Of a stretch of DNA of 43,556 nt, positions 16,071 through 24,123 are shown one piece after another. Below the pieces are notes generated by a model that was not told the origin of the DNA, did not search any database, and saw nothing but the letters and a program-made list of their open reading frames with translations. This DNA comes from Fusobacteriaceae bacterium UBA2433 (GTDB lineage Bacteria > Fusobacteriota > Fusobacteriia > Fusobacteriales > Fusobacteriaceae): contig DDQV01000154.1 in assembly GCA_002342785.1 (NCBI GenBank), positions 1 to 43,556 of the forward strand. Reading direction: 5' to 3'. The translations under genes were made by a program, and so were the position numbers. How positions within the stretch are numbered: position 1 is the first letter of the stretch; every line of letters starts with the position of its first letter.

Positions 16071-17258
16071 ATGTTTAAAAATATAAAATTTATTGTATAT
16101 TTTATTTTTTTTGTATTTATAATATCTATTATCTTCTTTTTGATGAAAGAACAAAAAAAAGAAGTTTTAAAAGAATATAATTTAAATAATCTTATAACAA
16201 AGGAAGTTTTTTCACTAAAACGTAGTGATGGACATAAGTTAATAGAAAAAACTATTTCAAAAGACTATCCAAATCGTCCTATAAATCCAAAAAAATATCC
16301 TAAAACAGATTCAAAATATTGGTTTGATGAGGAGTTTCCTGGATTTAATTTTAAAGATAAACAAAACCTTTCTTCTCCAAAAAAATCTGTTAGAGGAAAA
16401 AAGGTTATCTTACTAACTGGTGAAACACACCCATATTGGTCAGCTTTTGAAAGAGGATTTAGACAAATTGCCGATCTATTTGAAATAGAAGTAGAGATAT
16501 TAAATAGTGATTGGAACATAGATATTCAAGCTTATCAAACAGACGAAGCTATAAAGAAAAATCCTGATATAATTATATTTTGTTCTGTAAATCCAAACTT
16601 AGCCATACCTTTATTTAAAAAAATAAAAAAAGCTGGGATTCCACTTTTTGTTGCCAATCAAGTTCCAGCACCAGAAGCTTTCAACGATTTAATTTCTTGG
16701 GTAGGCCCAGATGATTGGGGAAACATGCGTTTATTAGCTAGAGCCCTTGCTGATAAATTAAATAAAAAAGGAAACTACGCCGTAATTGGTCATATGCCTG
16801 GAACTAATGTATATAATGCTAGAGCTTATGCTCCTATTACAGAACTTGCAAAATATGCTCCAGATATGAAGTTATTAGATCTTCAAACTGCTAACTTAAA
16901 TCCTGATACTACAAAACAATTGGTATATCAGTGGTTAATAAAGTATGGAGATAAATTAAATGCAATTATAGTCCCTGATGGAAGCACTAGTATAACAGGA
17001 GTTCTTAAGGCTCTAGAAATAACAGGAAGAACAGATGTTATAGTAGTTTCTTCTGGACATAGTAAATTAGCATTAGACTATGTCAATTCTGGAAAGTGTT
17101 ATGCTATAACCTATCAATCTCCAGAATCAGAAGGAGCCATCTCATTATATACTGCAATTAAATGGTATATGGGATATGATATAAAATCTATCCAATATCT
17201 AACTCCAGGATTAATTTTTAAAAAAAATGTTAATAATTTTCTTCCAGCAGAATGGTAA
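16071..17258 (+). CDS. Membrane-anchored periplasmic sugar-binding-like sensor protein
   Basis: A 395-residue protein: an N-terminal hydrophobic segment (about 7-24) followed by KEQKK with no clear cleavage site, so probably a membrane anchor; a linker of about 80 residues; then a type I periplasmic-binding-protein fold from about residue 110 (KVILLTGETHPYWSAFERGF, PDIIIFCSVNPN, VIVPDGS, VIVVSSGHS). It resembles the RbsB-like transporter component but sits in the kinase/regulator cassette with a 17-bp gap. In clostridia the three-part XylFII-LytS-YesN system uses a similar binding protein to present sugar to the kinase; the same role is inferred here. Confidence 0.82.
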   Translation: MFKNIKFIVYFIFFVFIISIIFFLMKEQKKEVLKEYNLNNLITKEVFSLKRSDGHKLIEKTISKDYPNRPINPKKYPKTDSKYWFDEEFPGFNFKDKQNLSSPKKSVRGKKVILLTGETHPYWSAFERGFRQIADLFEIEVEILNSDWNIDIQAYQTDEAIKKNPDIIIFCSVNPNLAIPLFKKIKKAGIPLFVANQVPAPEAFNDLISWVGPDDWGNMRLLARALADKLNKKGNYAVIGHMPGTNVYNARAYAPITELAKYAPDMKLLDLQTANLNPDTTKQLVYQWLIKYGDKLNAIIVPDGSTSITGVLKALEITGRTDVIVVSSGHSKLALDYVNSGKCYAITYQSPESEGAISLYTAIKWYMGYDIKSIQYLTPGLIFKKNVNNFLPAEW

Positions 17259-17307
17259 AGTAATAATTACTTTACTATATACATAACTTTAAGTTTTAGT
17301 TTTTATT

Positions 17308-17343
17308 AAAAAAAAGAGTTCTTATCTTAAGAGCTCTTTTTTT
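17308..17343. terminator. Intrinsic terminator after the sensor cassette
   Basis: AAAAAGAGTTCTTA and TTAAGAGCTCTTTTTTT form a long stem with one G-U pair, with an A-run on the left and T-run on the right, so it can work in both directions. It ends the rightward kinase/regulator/binding-protein transcript 50 bp after the last stop. Confidence 0.75.
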
Positions 17344-17640
17344 GCCACCAATTAAAAAATTTTTTGTCGCAGATTTCTCAGATTTAAAACCTATCAACGC
17401 AGAGCCACAGAGTGCACTGAGATCCTCAAAGATTTTCTCCGTGAGTCTTTGTGTTCTCTTTTCTTTGTGATGAACTTTTGTTTAACTTTTCTTCTCTTCG
17501 TGTTTATTCGTGTTATTCGTGACTAGTTTTTTTCTTTGTTTTTTTCTTTTTCTTGTGTTCATTCGTGCCATTCGTGACTAGTTTTTTTATCTTTTTTCTT
17601 TTTCTGTGTAATCTGTGACTAGCTTTTATATTTTGTTTCT
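17341..17640. repeat. CAC/GTG periodic repeat block 3
   Basis: Begins inside the terminator T-run and fills the gap between the convergent sensor cassette and zinc permease genes. Units seen: GCCACCAATT at 17344, CGCAGATTTCTCAGATT at about 17368, an ACGCAGAGCCACAGAGTG unit at about 17397, CTTTGTG units at about 17450-17480, TTCGTGTTTATTCGTG at about 17496-17524, a TTCATTCGTGCCATTCGTG unit at about 17558-17580, and a CTGTGTAATCTGTG unit at about 17604-17622. The conserved core is absent from this block. No gene is seen. Confidence 0.75.
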
Positions 17641-17677
17641 AATTCTTGAGAAGAAAGATCATCCCTCTTTTTTTATA

Positions 17678-18514
17678 CTATACAAACTTGGATAGAATTA
17701 ACGAACCTAGATAAGTAATTCCTGCAAATACTACTGTTACAGAACTTGTTGGAAGATTGAGAATATAGCTTCCGAGTAATCCCACTGATGTAAATATCAT
17801 ACATAAAATTATTGACAATAGTATCATATTTTTAAATTTAACCGTAAATAGCCCTGCAATTGCAGCAGGTAAAGTAAGAAGTGCTATAACCATTACTATT
17901 CCTACTATGGTAATCATTAATAATACGGTAAAAGATATAAGCAGTATTAGAAGAGTATTAAAAGCATTGGTATTTAATCCTCTTATTTTTGCAAATTCCT
18001 CATCAAAAGCTGTTATAAGAAGCTGATTATAAAAAACTATACTAAAAGCCACTATTATTAGATTCATTCCAGTTATAATTAAAAGATCATCCTTTGTTAT
18101 CAGAAGAATATTACCAAAAAGATAGCTCATGGGATCAAGATATCCTGGTGTAACAGACATGAATAAGAGTCCTAAAGACATCCCTATCGCCCATATCGCT
18201 CCTATTACGGTATCTGTTCTTTCGTCCATTTTGATTTGGGCATAACTTATTATTAAGCCTGCGAATACTGCAAATATTACCGCTCCAATCATTGGAGTTA
18301 TAAAAGTTAAATTAAAAACAGTTGATAAAAAAAGTGCCATTCCTATTCCACCAAGCACACAGTGACTCACTGCACCTGCTATATAACTCATTCTTTTTAC
18401 AACTACAAATGATCCTATTATACCAAAAGGTATACTAGAGATAATACCCGCAATAACTGCATATCTGATAAATGTAATATCTGGATTTAATAATGCTGAT
18501 ATAAAATTATTCAT
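17678..18514 (-). CDS. znuB: Zinc/manganese ABC transporter permease, ZnuB-like
   Basis: About 278 residues, eight or so membrane segments, of the ABC-3 metal permease family. Conserved features include GIIGSFVVVKRMSYIAGAVSHC near the start and SFTVLLMITIVGIVMVIALLTLPAA. It forms the inner-membrane channel for Zn2+ or Mn2+. The chosen start is the ATG at 18514, preceded by GGAGGA; the longer frame to 18550 would read back through the ATPase gene. The ATG overlaps the ATPase stop by 8 bp, so the two are translationally coupled. Confidence 0.85.
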   Translation of the reverse strand: MNNFISALLNPDITFIRYAVIAGIISSIPFGIIGSFVVVKRMSYIAGAVSHCVLGGIGMALFLSTVFNLTFITPMIGAVIFAVFAGLIISYAQIKMDERTDTVIGAIWAIGMSLGLLFMSVTPGYLDPMSYLFGNILLITKDDLLIITGMNLIIVAFSIVFYNQLLITAFDEEFAKIRGLNTNAFNTLLILLISFTVLLMITIVGIVMVIALLTLPAAIAGLFTVKFKNMILLSIILCMIFTSVGLLGSYILNLPTSSVTVVFAGITYLGSLILSKFV

Positions 18515-19262
18515 GTCTTCCTCCATCAGGGCTATCTGTTTGTATATCATGTCTTACCATGACAGACTCTTTACTATAAGCAGCTGATATAATCTTACTG
18601 AAATCAGCGTCTAAAGGGTGTTCTATTATAGTTTTGTTTATACAAAATACTCTATCTGTGATGTTTGTAATAAACCCAGTGTCATGTGTAACTAATATTA
18701 TCGTCATTGTTTCGGTGAGTTTTTTTAATAGAGCGTTTAAGTTTTTACCTATCTCTACATCAATATTTGATGTGGGTTCGTCAAGAAGCAAAATTTTTGC
18801 ATTTGTAGCTAACGCTCTGGCTATAAGTGCTCTCTGTTTCTGCCCACCCGACAGATCACTAAAAGGATTATTTTTGTATTTCTGAAGCCCTACCTCTTCT
18901 ATGCTTTTATTAGCCGATGCTCTATCTTGTTTTGTATAATGACCAAAAGGTTTTATCGTACCTGACAATACAACTTCATAAACTGTAATAGGAAATTTAC
19001 TATCGAAGTGATTTTGCTGAGGAACATATCCTATTGAAGAGTATTTATAATTTGGTTTTCCATCAATGATTATCTGCCCAGAATTAGGTTTTAAAAGTCC
19101 TGCTATCAGTTTTAAAAGAGTTGTTTTTCCTCCGCCGTTAGGACCTACAATTGTTATCAACTGATTTTCTTTTATTCTAATATTTACATTTTCTAGTATT
19201 TCAAAATTCCCTCTATACCCGAAATTAAGATTTTTAATTTCAATTTTATAATTATCATTCAT
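18507..19262 (-). CDS. znuC: Zinc/manganese ABC transporter ATPase, ZnuC-like
   Basis: 251 residues, a single ABC domain. Walker A GPNGGGKTT (about 39-47), the Q-loop VPQQNHFDSKFP, signature LSGGQKQR, Walker B ILLLDEPTSNID and H-loop VTHDTG are all present. The sequence VPQQNHFD is typical of metal-ion ATPases. It energises the permease encoded downstream, and its start overlaps the end of the binding-protein gene by 8 bp. Confidence 0.88.
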   Translation of the reverse strand: MNDNYKIEIKNLNFGYRGNFEILENVNIRIKENQLITIVGPNGGGKTTLLKLIAGLLKPNSGQIIIDGKPNYKYSSIGYVPQQNHFDSKFPITVYEVVLSGTIKPFGHYTKQDRASANKSIEEVGLQKYKNNPFSDLSGGQKQRALIARALATNAKILLLDEPTSNIDVEIGKNLNALLKKLTETMTIILVTHDTGFITNITDRVFCINKTIIEHPLDADFSKIISAAYSKESVMVRHDIQTDSPDGGRHE

Positions 19263-20181
19263 TTTTTAAAACTCCTTGTATTTCGTCAGCTATTTTTTTT
19301 ATATTATTTATATAGTCTGGATTTAGAGGGTTTAGCGTTACTACTTTTCCATTTATAGCCTTAGCTATAGCATTTGCACTTTTTTGTGAAAACTCAGGCT
19401 GAACAAATACTATTTTCACGTTGTCCTTTTTTGCATCCTGGATAATTTTTTCAAGAATAGCAGGGACAGGTTCCTTTCCTCCAGTTTCTACGGCTTCTTG
19501 ATGCAGGCCGTACTCATCTGTAAAGTATCCAAATGAAGGATGATATACAAATATTTTATTTCCTTTATAAGGAGCTAGTTTGTTTTTTAGATACATGTCA
19601 AGCTCATCAAGTTCCGTTATTATATTTTCATAGCCTTTTAAATAATCTTCTTTTCCCTGAGGATCTTCTTTTATCAATGCATTATATATGTTTTTTGCCT
19701 GAATTTTTACAAGAATCGGCGACATCCATATATGTGGGTCTTCTATGTTTGTATGATGATTGGTTTCATGATCATCGTAATTAGAGTCGTGTGAGTGTTT
19801 TTCTAAGTATCTTTTTTTAATACCGGAAGAAGTATCCACAATTTTTGTATTTTTTAGATTTGCTCTTACTTTTTCTAAAAATGTATTTTCAAATGGAACT
19901 CCTACAGTAAATAAAATTTTTGCATTACTCAGATCTATAACTTGACCAGGTGTTGGCTCATATGTTGCTGGATTTTTTCCTGGGCTTACTAGTACTTGCA
20001 CTTTTACTCTATTTCCTCCTATTTTTTCTACAAAATATTTTTGAGGAAGTATACTTGTAAATACTGTTATTTTACCCTCATTTATATTCTCCTCCTCTTT
20101 CTTTCCACATCCAACGAATGAAATTGCAGTTAAAGTAACAATAACCATGAGTTTCATTAATGATTTAAACTTTTTATTCAT
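19255..20181 (-). CDS. znuA: Zinc-binding lipoprotein, ZnuA-like
   Basis: 308 residues, cluster A-I metal-binding protein. A lipoprotein signal ends at FVGC with C25 as lipid anchor. Core motifs are FTSILPQKYFVEKIGG, a histidine/aspartate-rich loop at about 125-147, EDPHIWMSP with the metal histidine, and FVYHPSFGYFTDEYG. The histidine-rich loop favours zinc over manganese. It is the first gene of a three-gene leftward operon with overlapping junctions. The 247 bp upstream (20182-20428) holds no convincing Zur-like palindrome that I could pick out by eye. Confidence 0.88.
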   Translation of the reverse strand: MNKKFKSLMKLMVIVTLTAISFVGCGKKEEENINEGKITVFTSILPQKYFVEKIGGNRVKVQVLVSPGKNPATYEPTPGQVIDLSNAKILFTVGVPFENTFLEKVRANLKNTKIVDTSSGIKKRYLEKHSHDSNYDDHETNHHTNIEDPHIWMSPILVKIQAKNIYNALIKEDPQGKEDYLKGYENIITELDELDMYLKNKLAPYKGNKIFVYHPSFGYFTDEYGLHQEAVETGGKEPVPAILEKIIQDAKKDNVKIVFVQPEFSQKSANAIAKAINGKVVTLNPLNPDYINNIKKIADEIQGVLKNE

Positions 20182-20428
20182 TTATCTCCTCCTTAGCTTT
20201 ACAAATAATTTATAAAATCTTTAATTGATATTTTACAGAAAATTACAGCTTTGATTTAGATCTGAATAATAATCTGAAAATATTTACTAGCTTCTCTTGT
20301 CCTCATTCCTATTCCTCAGAAACAGCTCTATCTTAAAAAAAAATCCCTTCACTATAATATGAAATACGCTTTTCATCCAATTTTTCCTTTTGTAAGTTCT
20401 ACAGCTGTTTTTTACACACATAACATAT

Positions 20429-21619
20429 TTAAAATTTCATTGAATATTCAAATTTATTACTTTTTGTCTTTATCTTTTCAACTAAATTAAATTCAACTAG
20501 ATCATTTAAATCTTTTCGACCTGTTTCTTGAGACACTTTATTAATTTTATTGATATATGTATTTATATCTATTGATTTTGAATATCTTAACATGTAATTG
20601 ATAGCCTTCTCTTGTCTTTTATTCAAACTTAATCCTCTTGTTTGTATCTGATCTAATATAATATCTTTTTGATATTGACGTAAAAAATTACCAGTAACTT
20701 TTTTAATACTTTCCATTATTATTTTACTGTAGACTAATATAAAATATGTTGTATCACTTTCAGAATTTTCTGAATCTTTAATCGACTTATAGTAACTTCC
20801 TCTACTATCTACTATCATGCTAGATATAGAAAAATATTTAAAAAATGTATAATCATTTTGAAGAAGATACATATAAGTTAACGCTCTTGCTGTTCTTCCA
20901 TTACCATCATGAAATGGATGAATATATACAAAATAATAATGGAAGATCAAAGCTTTCAAAATTGGATGTATATTTTCATCTTCATGATACAAAAATTTAA
21001 TTAATCCATCCATCATAGATTGAATATTCTCAGCTAGTGGTGGTGTATGTATTACTTCATTCAATTGATTCAAAACTTCATTTTGATCTACTCTATATTT
21101 TATACTTTTATCTTCATCATCTAATGTCCCCTCAGTTACTATTCGATAGATCTCTAAAATAGTTTTTTCTGTTATAGGTTTATTCTTATTTTCCATTACA
21201 TATTTTAAAGCATAGTAGTTATTTAAAACCATCTTCTCACTTTTATCTTTTGGTTCAATGTTTTCCTCTATCATCTTCTTAGTTTGTTTCTTAGTAGTAT
21301 GAGCTCCTTCTATCACACTAGATTGATATGCTTCATCCAATAAAGCATCTTGCATAATTTCTTCTTTGATCTCAACTCTGGCATTTTCAAACAAGTTTTT
21401 ATTAGCAATGTCATCTATCTCTACGATTAATTCTTTCAGCTCTTCAGTTAAAACTACAAAAAGACGTTCCCCTTGTTGATCTAGTAGTGGTAATTTTATA
21501 CCATTTTCTTTTCTATAATCTTGAACTTCTTTCCAGACTTCACTTATATTAAAACCTTTTTTTATCCTATAAAGAATATCTGTTTTATTCAAATATCGTG
21601 GTGAATTATAGTTATCCAT
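20429..21619 (-). CDS. Fic-family protein, probable AMP-transferase with inhibitory helix
   Basis: 396 residues. The Fic active-site motif HPFHDGNGRTAR (H234 to R245) is canonical. Upstream, SSVIEG (100-105) fits the (S/T)xxxE(G/N) inhibitory motif, so this is a class II Fic protein whose own glutamate (E104) would block ATP. A C-terminal winged-helix-like region (about 330-396) follows. Fic enzymes move AMP or related groups onto hydroxyl side chains of target proteins. The target is unknown. It stands alone between the zinc operon and cspA; no separate antitoxin gene is present, in keeping with self-inhibition. Confidence 0.85.
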   Translation of the reverse strand: MDNYNSPRYLNKTDILYRIKKGFNISEVWKEVQDYRKENGIKLPLLDQQGERLFVVLTEELKELIVEIDDIANKNLFENARVEIKEEIMQDALLDEAYQSSVIEGAHTTKKQTKKMIEENIEPKDKSEKMVLNNYYALKYVMENKNKPITEKTILEIYRIVTEGTLDDEDKSIKYRVDQNEVLNQLNEVIHTPPLAENIQSMMDGLIKFLYHEDENIHPILKALIFHYYFVYIHPFHDGNGRTARALTYMYLLQNDYTFFKYFSISSMIVDSRGSYYKSIKDSENSESDTTYFILVYSKIIMESIKKVTGNFLRQYQKDIILDQIQTRGLSLNKRQEKAINYMLRYSKSIDINTYINKINKVSQETGRKDLNDLVEFNLVEKIKTKSNKFEYSMKF

Positions 21620-21759
21620 ATTATTACTCCTCCTCTTCTTTTGACCTCTACTAATAGTATACTACATTTCTACTAGCTTTCTACTAATTATAATGTGGAT
21701 TATAACAAAAATTTAAAATTAGTGAAGATAGTTTTTTTACTTTAAGTGTCATGATAATA

Positions 21760-22057
21760 TTTTTCTGTATAATTTGTGTAATCTATGACTAAGTTTTTTC
21801 TTTTTTTATCTCAAATTTTAAAACCTAAAATCTAAACCTTCTTTTTGCCACCAATCTACACTAATTTACACTGATCTAAAAGATTATACTGCTAGAGCAC
21901 AGATGCTTTTTTCTTTTTTTGTGTAATCTGTGTAATTTGTGACTAGTTTTTATTTTTTGTTTATGATTTTTCCTATTTGTGGAGATTGGTGCTCATTGGT
22001 GGCTAAATCTTTTTCTTTCTTCGTGTCTATTCGTGCCATTCGTGACTAAGTTTTTAT
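21760..22057. repeat. CAC/GTG periodic repeat block 4
   Basis: Occupies most of the 496-bp gap between fic and the cold-shock gene; 21620-21760 shows only AT-rich sequence, presumably the fic promoter. Units: GTATAATTTGTGTAATC at about 21766, GCCACCAATCTACACTAAT at about 21847, the conserved core at 21878-21906, GTGTAATCTGTGTAATTTG at about 21921, a TTTGTGGAGATTGGTGCTC unit at about 21974-22003, and a final TTCGTGTCTATTCGTG unit ending GTGACTAAG at about 22051. The cold-shock terminator separates the block from that gene. Confidence 0.75.
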
Positions 22058-22063
22058 TTTTTT

Positions 22064-22095
22064 ATAAAAAAAAGCGATAGAATAAATCTATCGCT
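22064..22095 (-). terminator. Intrinsic terminator of the cold-shock gene
   Basis: On the minus strand AAGCGATAGA-TTTAT-TCTATCGCTT is followed by a run of eight T. A 10-bp perfect stem. It lies 20-50 bp past the stop codon and before repeat block 4. Confidence 0.85.
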
Positions 22096-22115
22096 TAACT
22101 TTTCAAATAAAGAAA

Positions 22116-22316
22116 TTATACAGTTTCGATGTTTGAAGCTTGAGGACCTTTAGCACCTTCAGTGATTTCGAAAGTTACTTCTTCCCCTTCTTTTAAAGTT
22201 TTGAATCCTTCTTTGTTGATTTGAGAGAAATGTGCGAAGTAGTCGTTTCCATCTTCAGCTTGGATAAATCCAAATCCTTTATCGTCATTAAACCATTTAA
22301 CTGTTCCTTTTAACAT
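22116..22316 (-). CDS. cspA: Cold-shock protein, CspA family
   Basis: 66 residues, a single OB-fold cold-shock domain. RNA-binding motifs RNP1 (KGFGFIQ, 13-19) and RNP2 (YFAHFS, 26-31) are intact. These small proteins bind single-stranded RNA and DNA, melting mRNA structure. It has its own strong promoter at 22435-22463 and a leader of about 110 nt, as is common for cold-shock mRNAs, plus an intrinsic terminator, so it is monocistronic. GGAGG precedes the ATG. Confidence 0.95.
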   Translation of the reverse strand: MLKGTVKWFNDDKGFGFIQAEDGNDYFAHFSQINKEGFKTLKEGEEVTFEITEGAKGPQASNIETV

Positions 22317-22434
22317 GTGTGTTACCTCCGTAAAATTTTAATACAGTAAAGCTTTCTCAAAATCCATTCAACTTTAATCCCAGAAGGGCTTCTTACTTAA
22401 TGAAACTTTTGTTTAACTTCCTGTTACTATAGAT

Positions 22435-22463
22435 ATAATACTACATCTGTTATATTTTGTCAA
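22435..22463 (-). promoter_or_regulatory. Sigma-70 promoter of the cold-shock gene
   Basis: Minus strand: perfect -35 TTGACA (22458-22463), 17-nt spacer, -10 TATTAT (22435-22440). Predicted start near 22428 gives a 5' leader of about 110 nt containing the pair AAGCCC/GGGATT-like structure around 22378-22393. The promoter sits just downstream of the hflX stop codon (22477). Confidence 0.8.
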
Positions 22464-22476
22464 GCATTTTAGTTCT

Positions 22477-23784
22477 TTAAACTAAAAATAAATTATATCT
22501 TTTTATATCATGTTTGTTTAGATGGGCTTTTACATGGAGTCCATCATCTAAATATTCATGCTCTATAACTTTAGTATTTTCCAAAATATAGTTCAACATA
22601 GAACCCTCTTCAAATGGAATAACTAGATCTTTAATTTCATAATCTTTCATTATTTTTTTTTCAATCTCTACAATAAGTTCATCTATTCCATCACCACTAA
22701 GAGCAGATATAGGAACCGATGTTTCTAAAAGATCACATCCTTCTAAAAGTTTTTCTGGATCTAGTCTATCTTTCTTATTTTGTACTATTAAATATGGAAT
22801 ATCTTGTGCTCCTAGTTCCTTTACTACATTTTTCGTAACCTTTAATTGGTGTTCATATTCATCGTTAGATATATCTACTACATATAATAATAGATCTGCA
22901 TCTCTTACCTCTTCTAAAGTAGACATAAAAGCATCTACTAGAGTATGGGGTAACTTACTTACAAATCCAACTGTATCTGTAAGTATAAACTCCAAGTTAT
23001 TTTTTAACTTTACCTTTCTATGAAATGGATCTAGTGTTGCAAATAACATATCTGCAACTGGAGATTCATGTTTACTTTTAATTGGATTATTTATCCTTAA
23101 AAAAGTATTCATCAAAGTAGATTTTCCTGCATTTGTATATCCAATTAAAGCCACTGTTTGAAGGTGACTCTTCTTTCTTTTATTTTTTTGAACTTCCCTT
23201 TGTTTTTTTAGAGCTTCTATAGATCTTTCTACATCTTTTATTTTTTTGTCGATAGTTCTTCTATCTAACTCTAATTTTTTTTCCCCTAGTCCCCTAGATC
23301 CTATTCCCCCAGCTTGTTTAGATAACTGAGTACTTCCTCCTACAATCCTAGGTTTTTCATATCTCATCCTAGCTAACTCAACTTGTAACTTTCCTTCCTT
23401 ACTCTTGGCTCTATTGGCAAAAATATCTAAGATCAAACTAGTTCTATCTATTATCTCCATATCTAGTTCTGCCTCTAGATTTCTTATCTGTATTCCTGAA
23501 AGTTCATCATCTACAAGGAGGATATCAGCGCCGAATCTAGCTGCTAATGCCTTTATCTCACCTATCTTTCCACTTCCTAAATAAGTTCCTGACTCAATTC
23601 TATTTTTCTTTTGACTTATTGTATAAACTGTTTCTATCCCTGCTGCATGGGAGAGTTCCTTTAATTCTGCCAAAGAATCTTCTAAAGATACATCACTCTT
23701 TCTAGAATATACCTCTATCCCTACAACTATAGCTTTTCCAATAACACTATCTATAAAACCTTTTACTTTTCCTGGTCTTCCCAT
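22477..23784 (-). CDS. hflX: GTPase HflX
   Basis: 435 residues. An N-terminal HflX domain (LSHAAGIETVYTI, SGTYLGSGKIGEI, ILLVDDELSGIQIRNLE) is followed by a coiled-coil helix with the RRTIDKKIKDVE region, then the GTPase domain: G1 GYTNAGKST, G3 DTVGFV and G4 NKKD. HflX binds the 50S subunit and splits stalled or stress-inactivated ribosomes. It lies 59 bp after the SHOCT protein gene on the same strand and could be co-transcribed with the two-component system. Confidence 0.93.
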   Translation of the reverse strand: MGRPGKVKGFIDSVIGKAIVVGIEVYSRKSDVSLEDSLAELKELSHAAGIETVYTISQKKNRIESGTYLGSGKIGEIKALAARFGADILLVDDELSGIQIRNLEAELDMEIIDRTSLILDIFANRAKSKEGKLQVELARMRYEKPRIVGGSTQLSKQAGGIGSRGLGEKKLELDRRTIDKKIKDVERSIEALKKQREVQKNKRKKSHLQTVALIGYTNAGKSTLMNTFLRINNPIKSKHESPVADMLFATLDPFHRKVKLKNNLEFILTDTVGFVSKLPHTLVDAFMSTLEEVRDADLLLYVVDISNDEYEHQLKVTKNVVKELGAQDIPYLIVQNKKDRLDPEKLLEGCDLLETSVPISALSGDGIDELIVEIEKKIMKDYEIKDLVIPFEEGSMLNYILENTKVIEHEYLDDGLHVKAHLNKHDIKRYNLFLV

Positions 23785-23843
23785 CTATTACCCCTCTTAA
23801 ATCTAATTTTTTTATTTTTATTTTTGTTTTTGTTTTTTTCAAA

Positions 23844-24110
23844 TTACTTGTCATCTTCTATTATTATTTTTAATTCCTCATACTCTTCCTTTGTTATCTC
23901 ACCCTTTACTAATCTCATCTTTAGTCTCTCTAATGGGGTCTCAGATTTTTCAATAAATTCCCCTTCCCTCTTCTTTACAAATCTATAGACTAAGTATAAC
24001 AATATTATAGGAAAAATGAAACCTGCTACCCCTCTAAATATCATAAATACCCAATAAATTCCCCCTGGAAATCCACCTCTCATCCCATAATCCATCATAT
24101 GGTTTCCCAT
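23844..24110 (-). CDS. Small membrane protein with SHOCT domain
   Basis: 88 residues. A glycine/methionine-rich N-terminus, one membrane segment at about 18-45 (IYWVFMIFRGVAGFIFPIIL), then a C-terminal SHOCT-type helix pair (TPLERLKMRLVKGEITKEEY). SHOCT proteins are short and of poorly defined function, often encoded beside two-component systems. The gene starts 13 bp after the sensor kinase and is almost surely in its operon, so it may modulate that kinase or be part of its output. Confidence 0.75.
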   Translation of the reverse strand: MGNHMMDYGMRGGFPGGIYWVFMIFRGVAGFIFPIILLYLVYRFVKKREGEFIEKSETPLERLKMRLVKGEITKEEYEELKIIIEDDK

Positions 24111-24123
24111 CTTACACCTCCAT

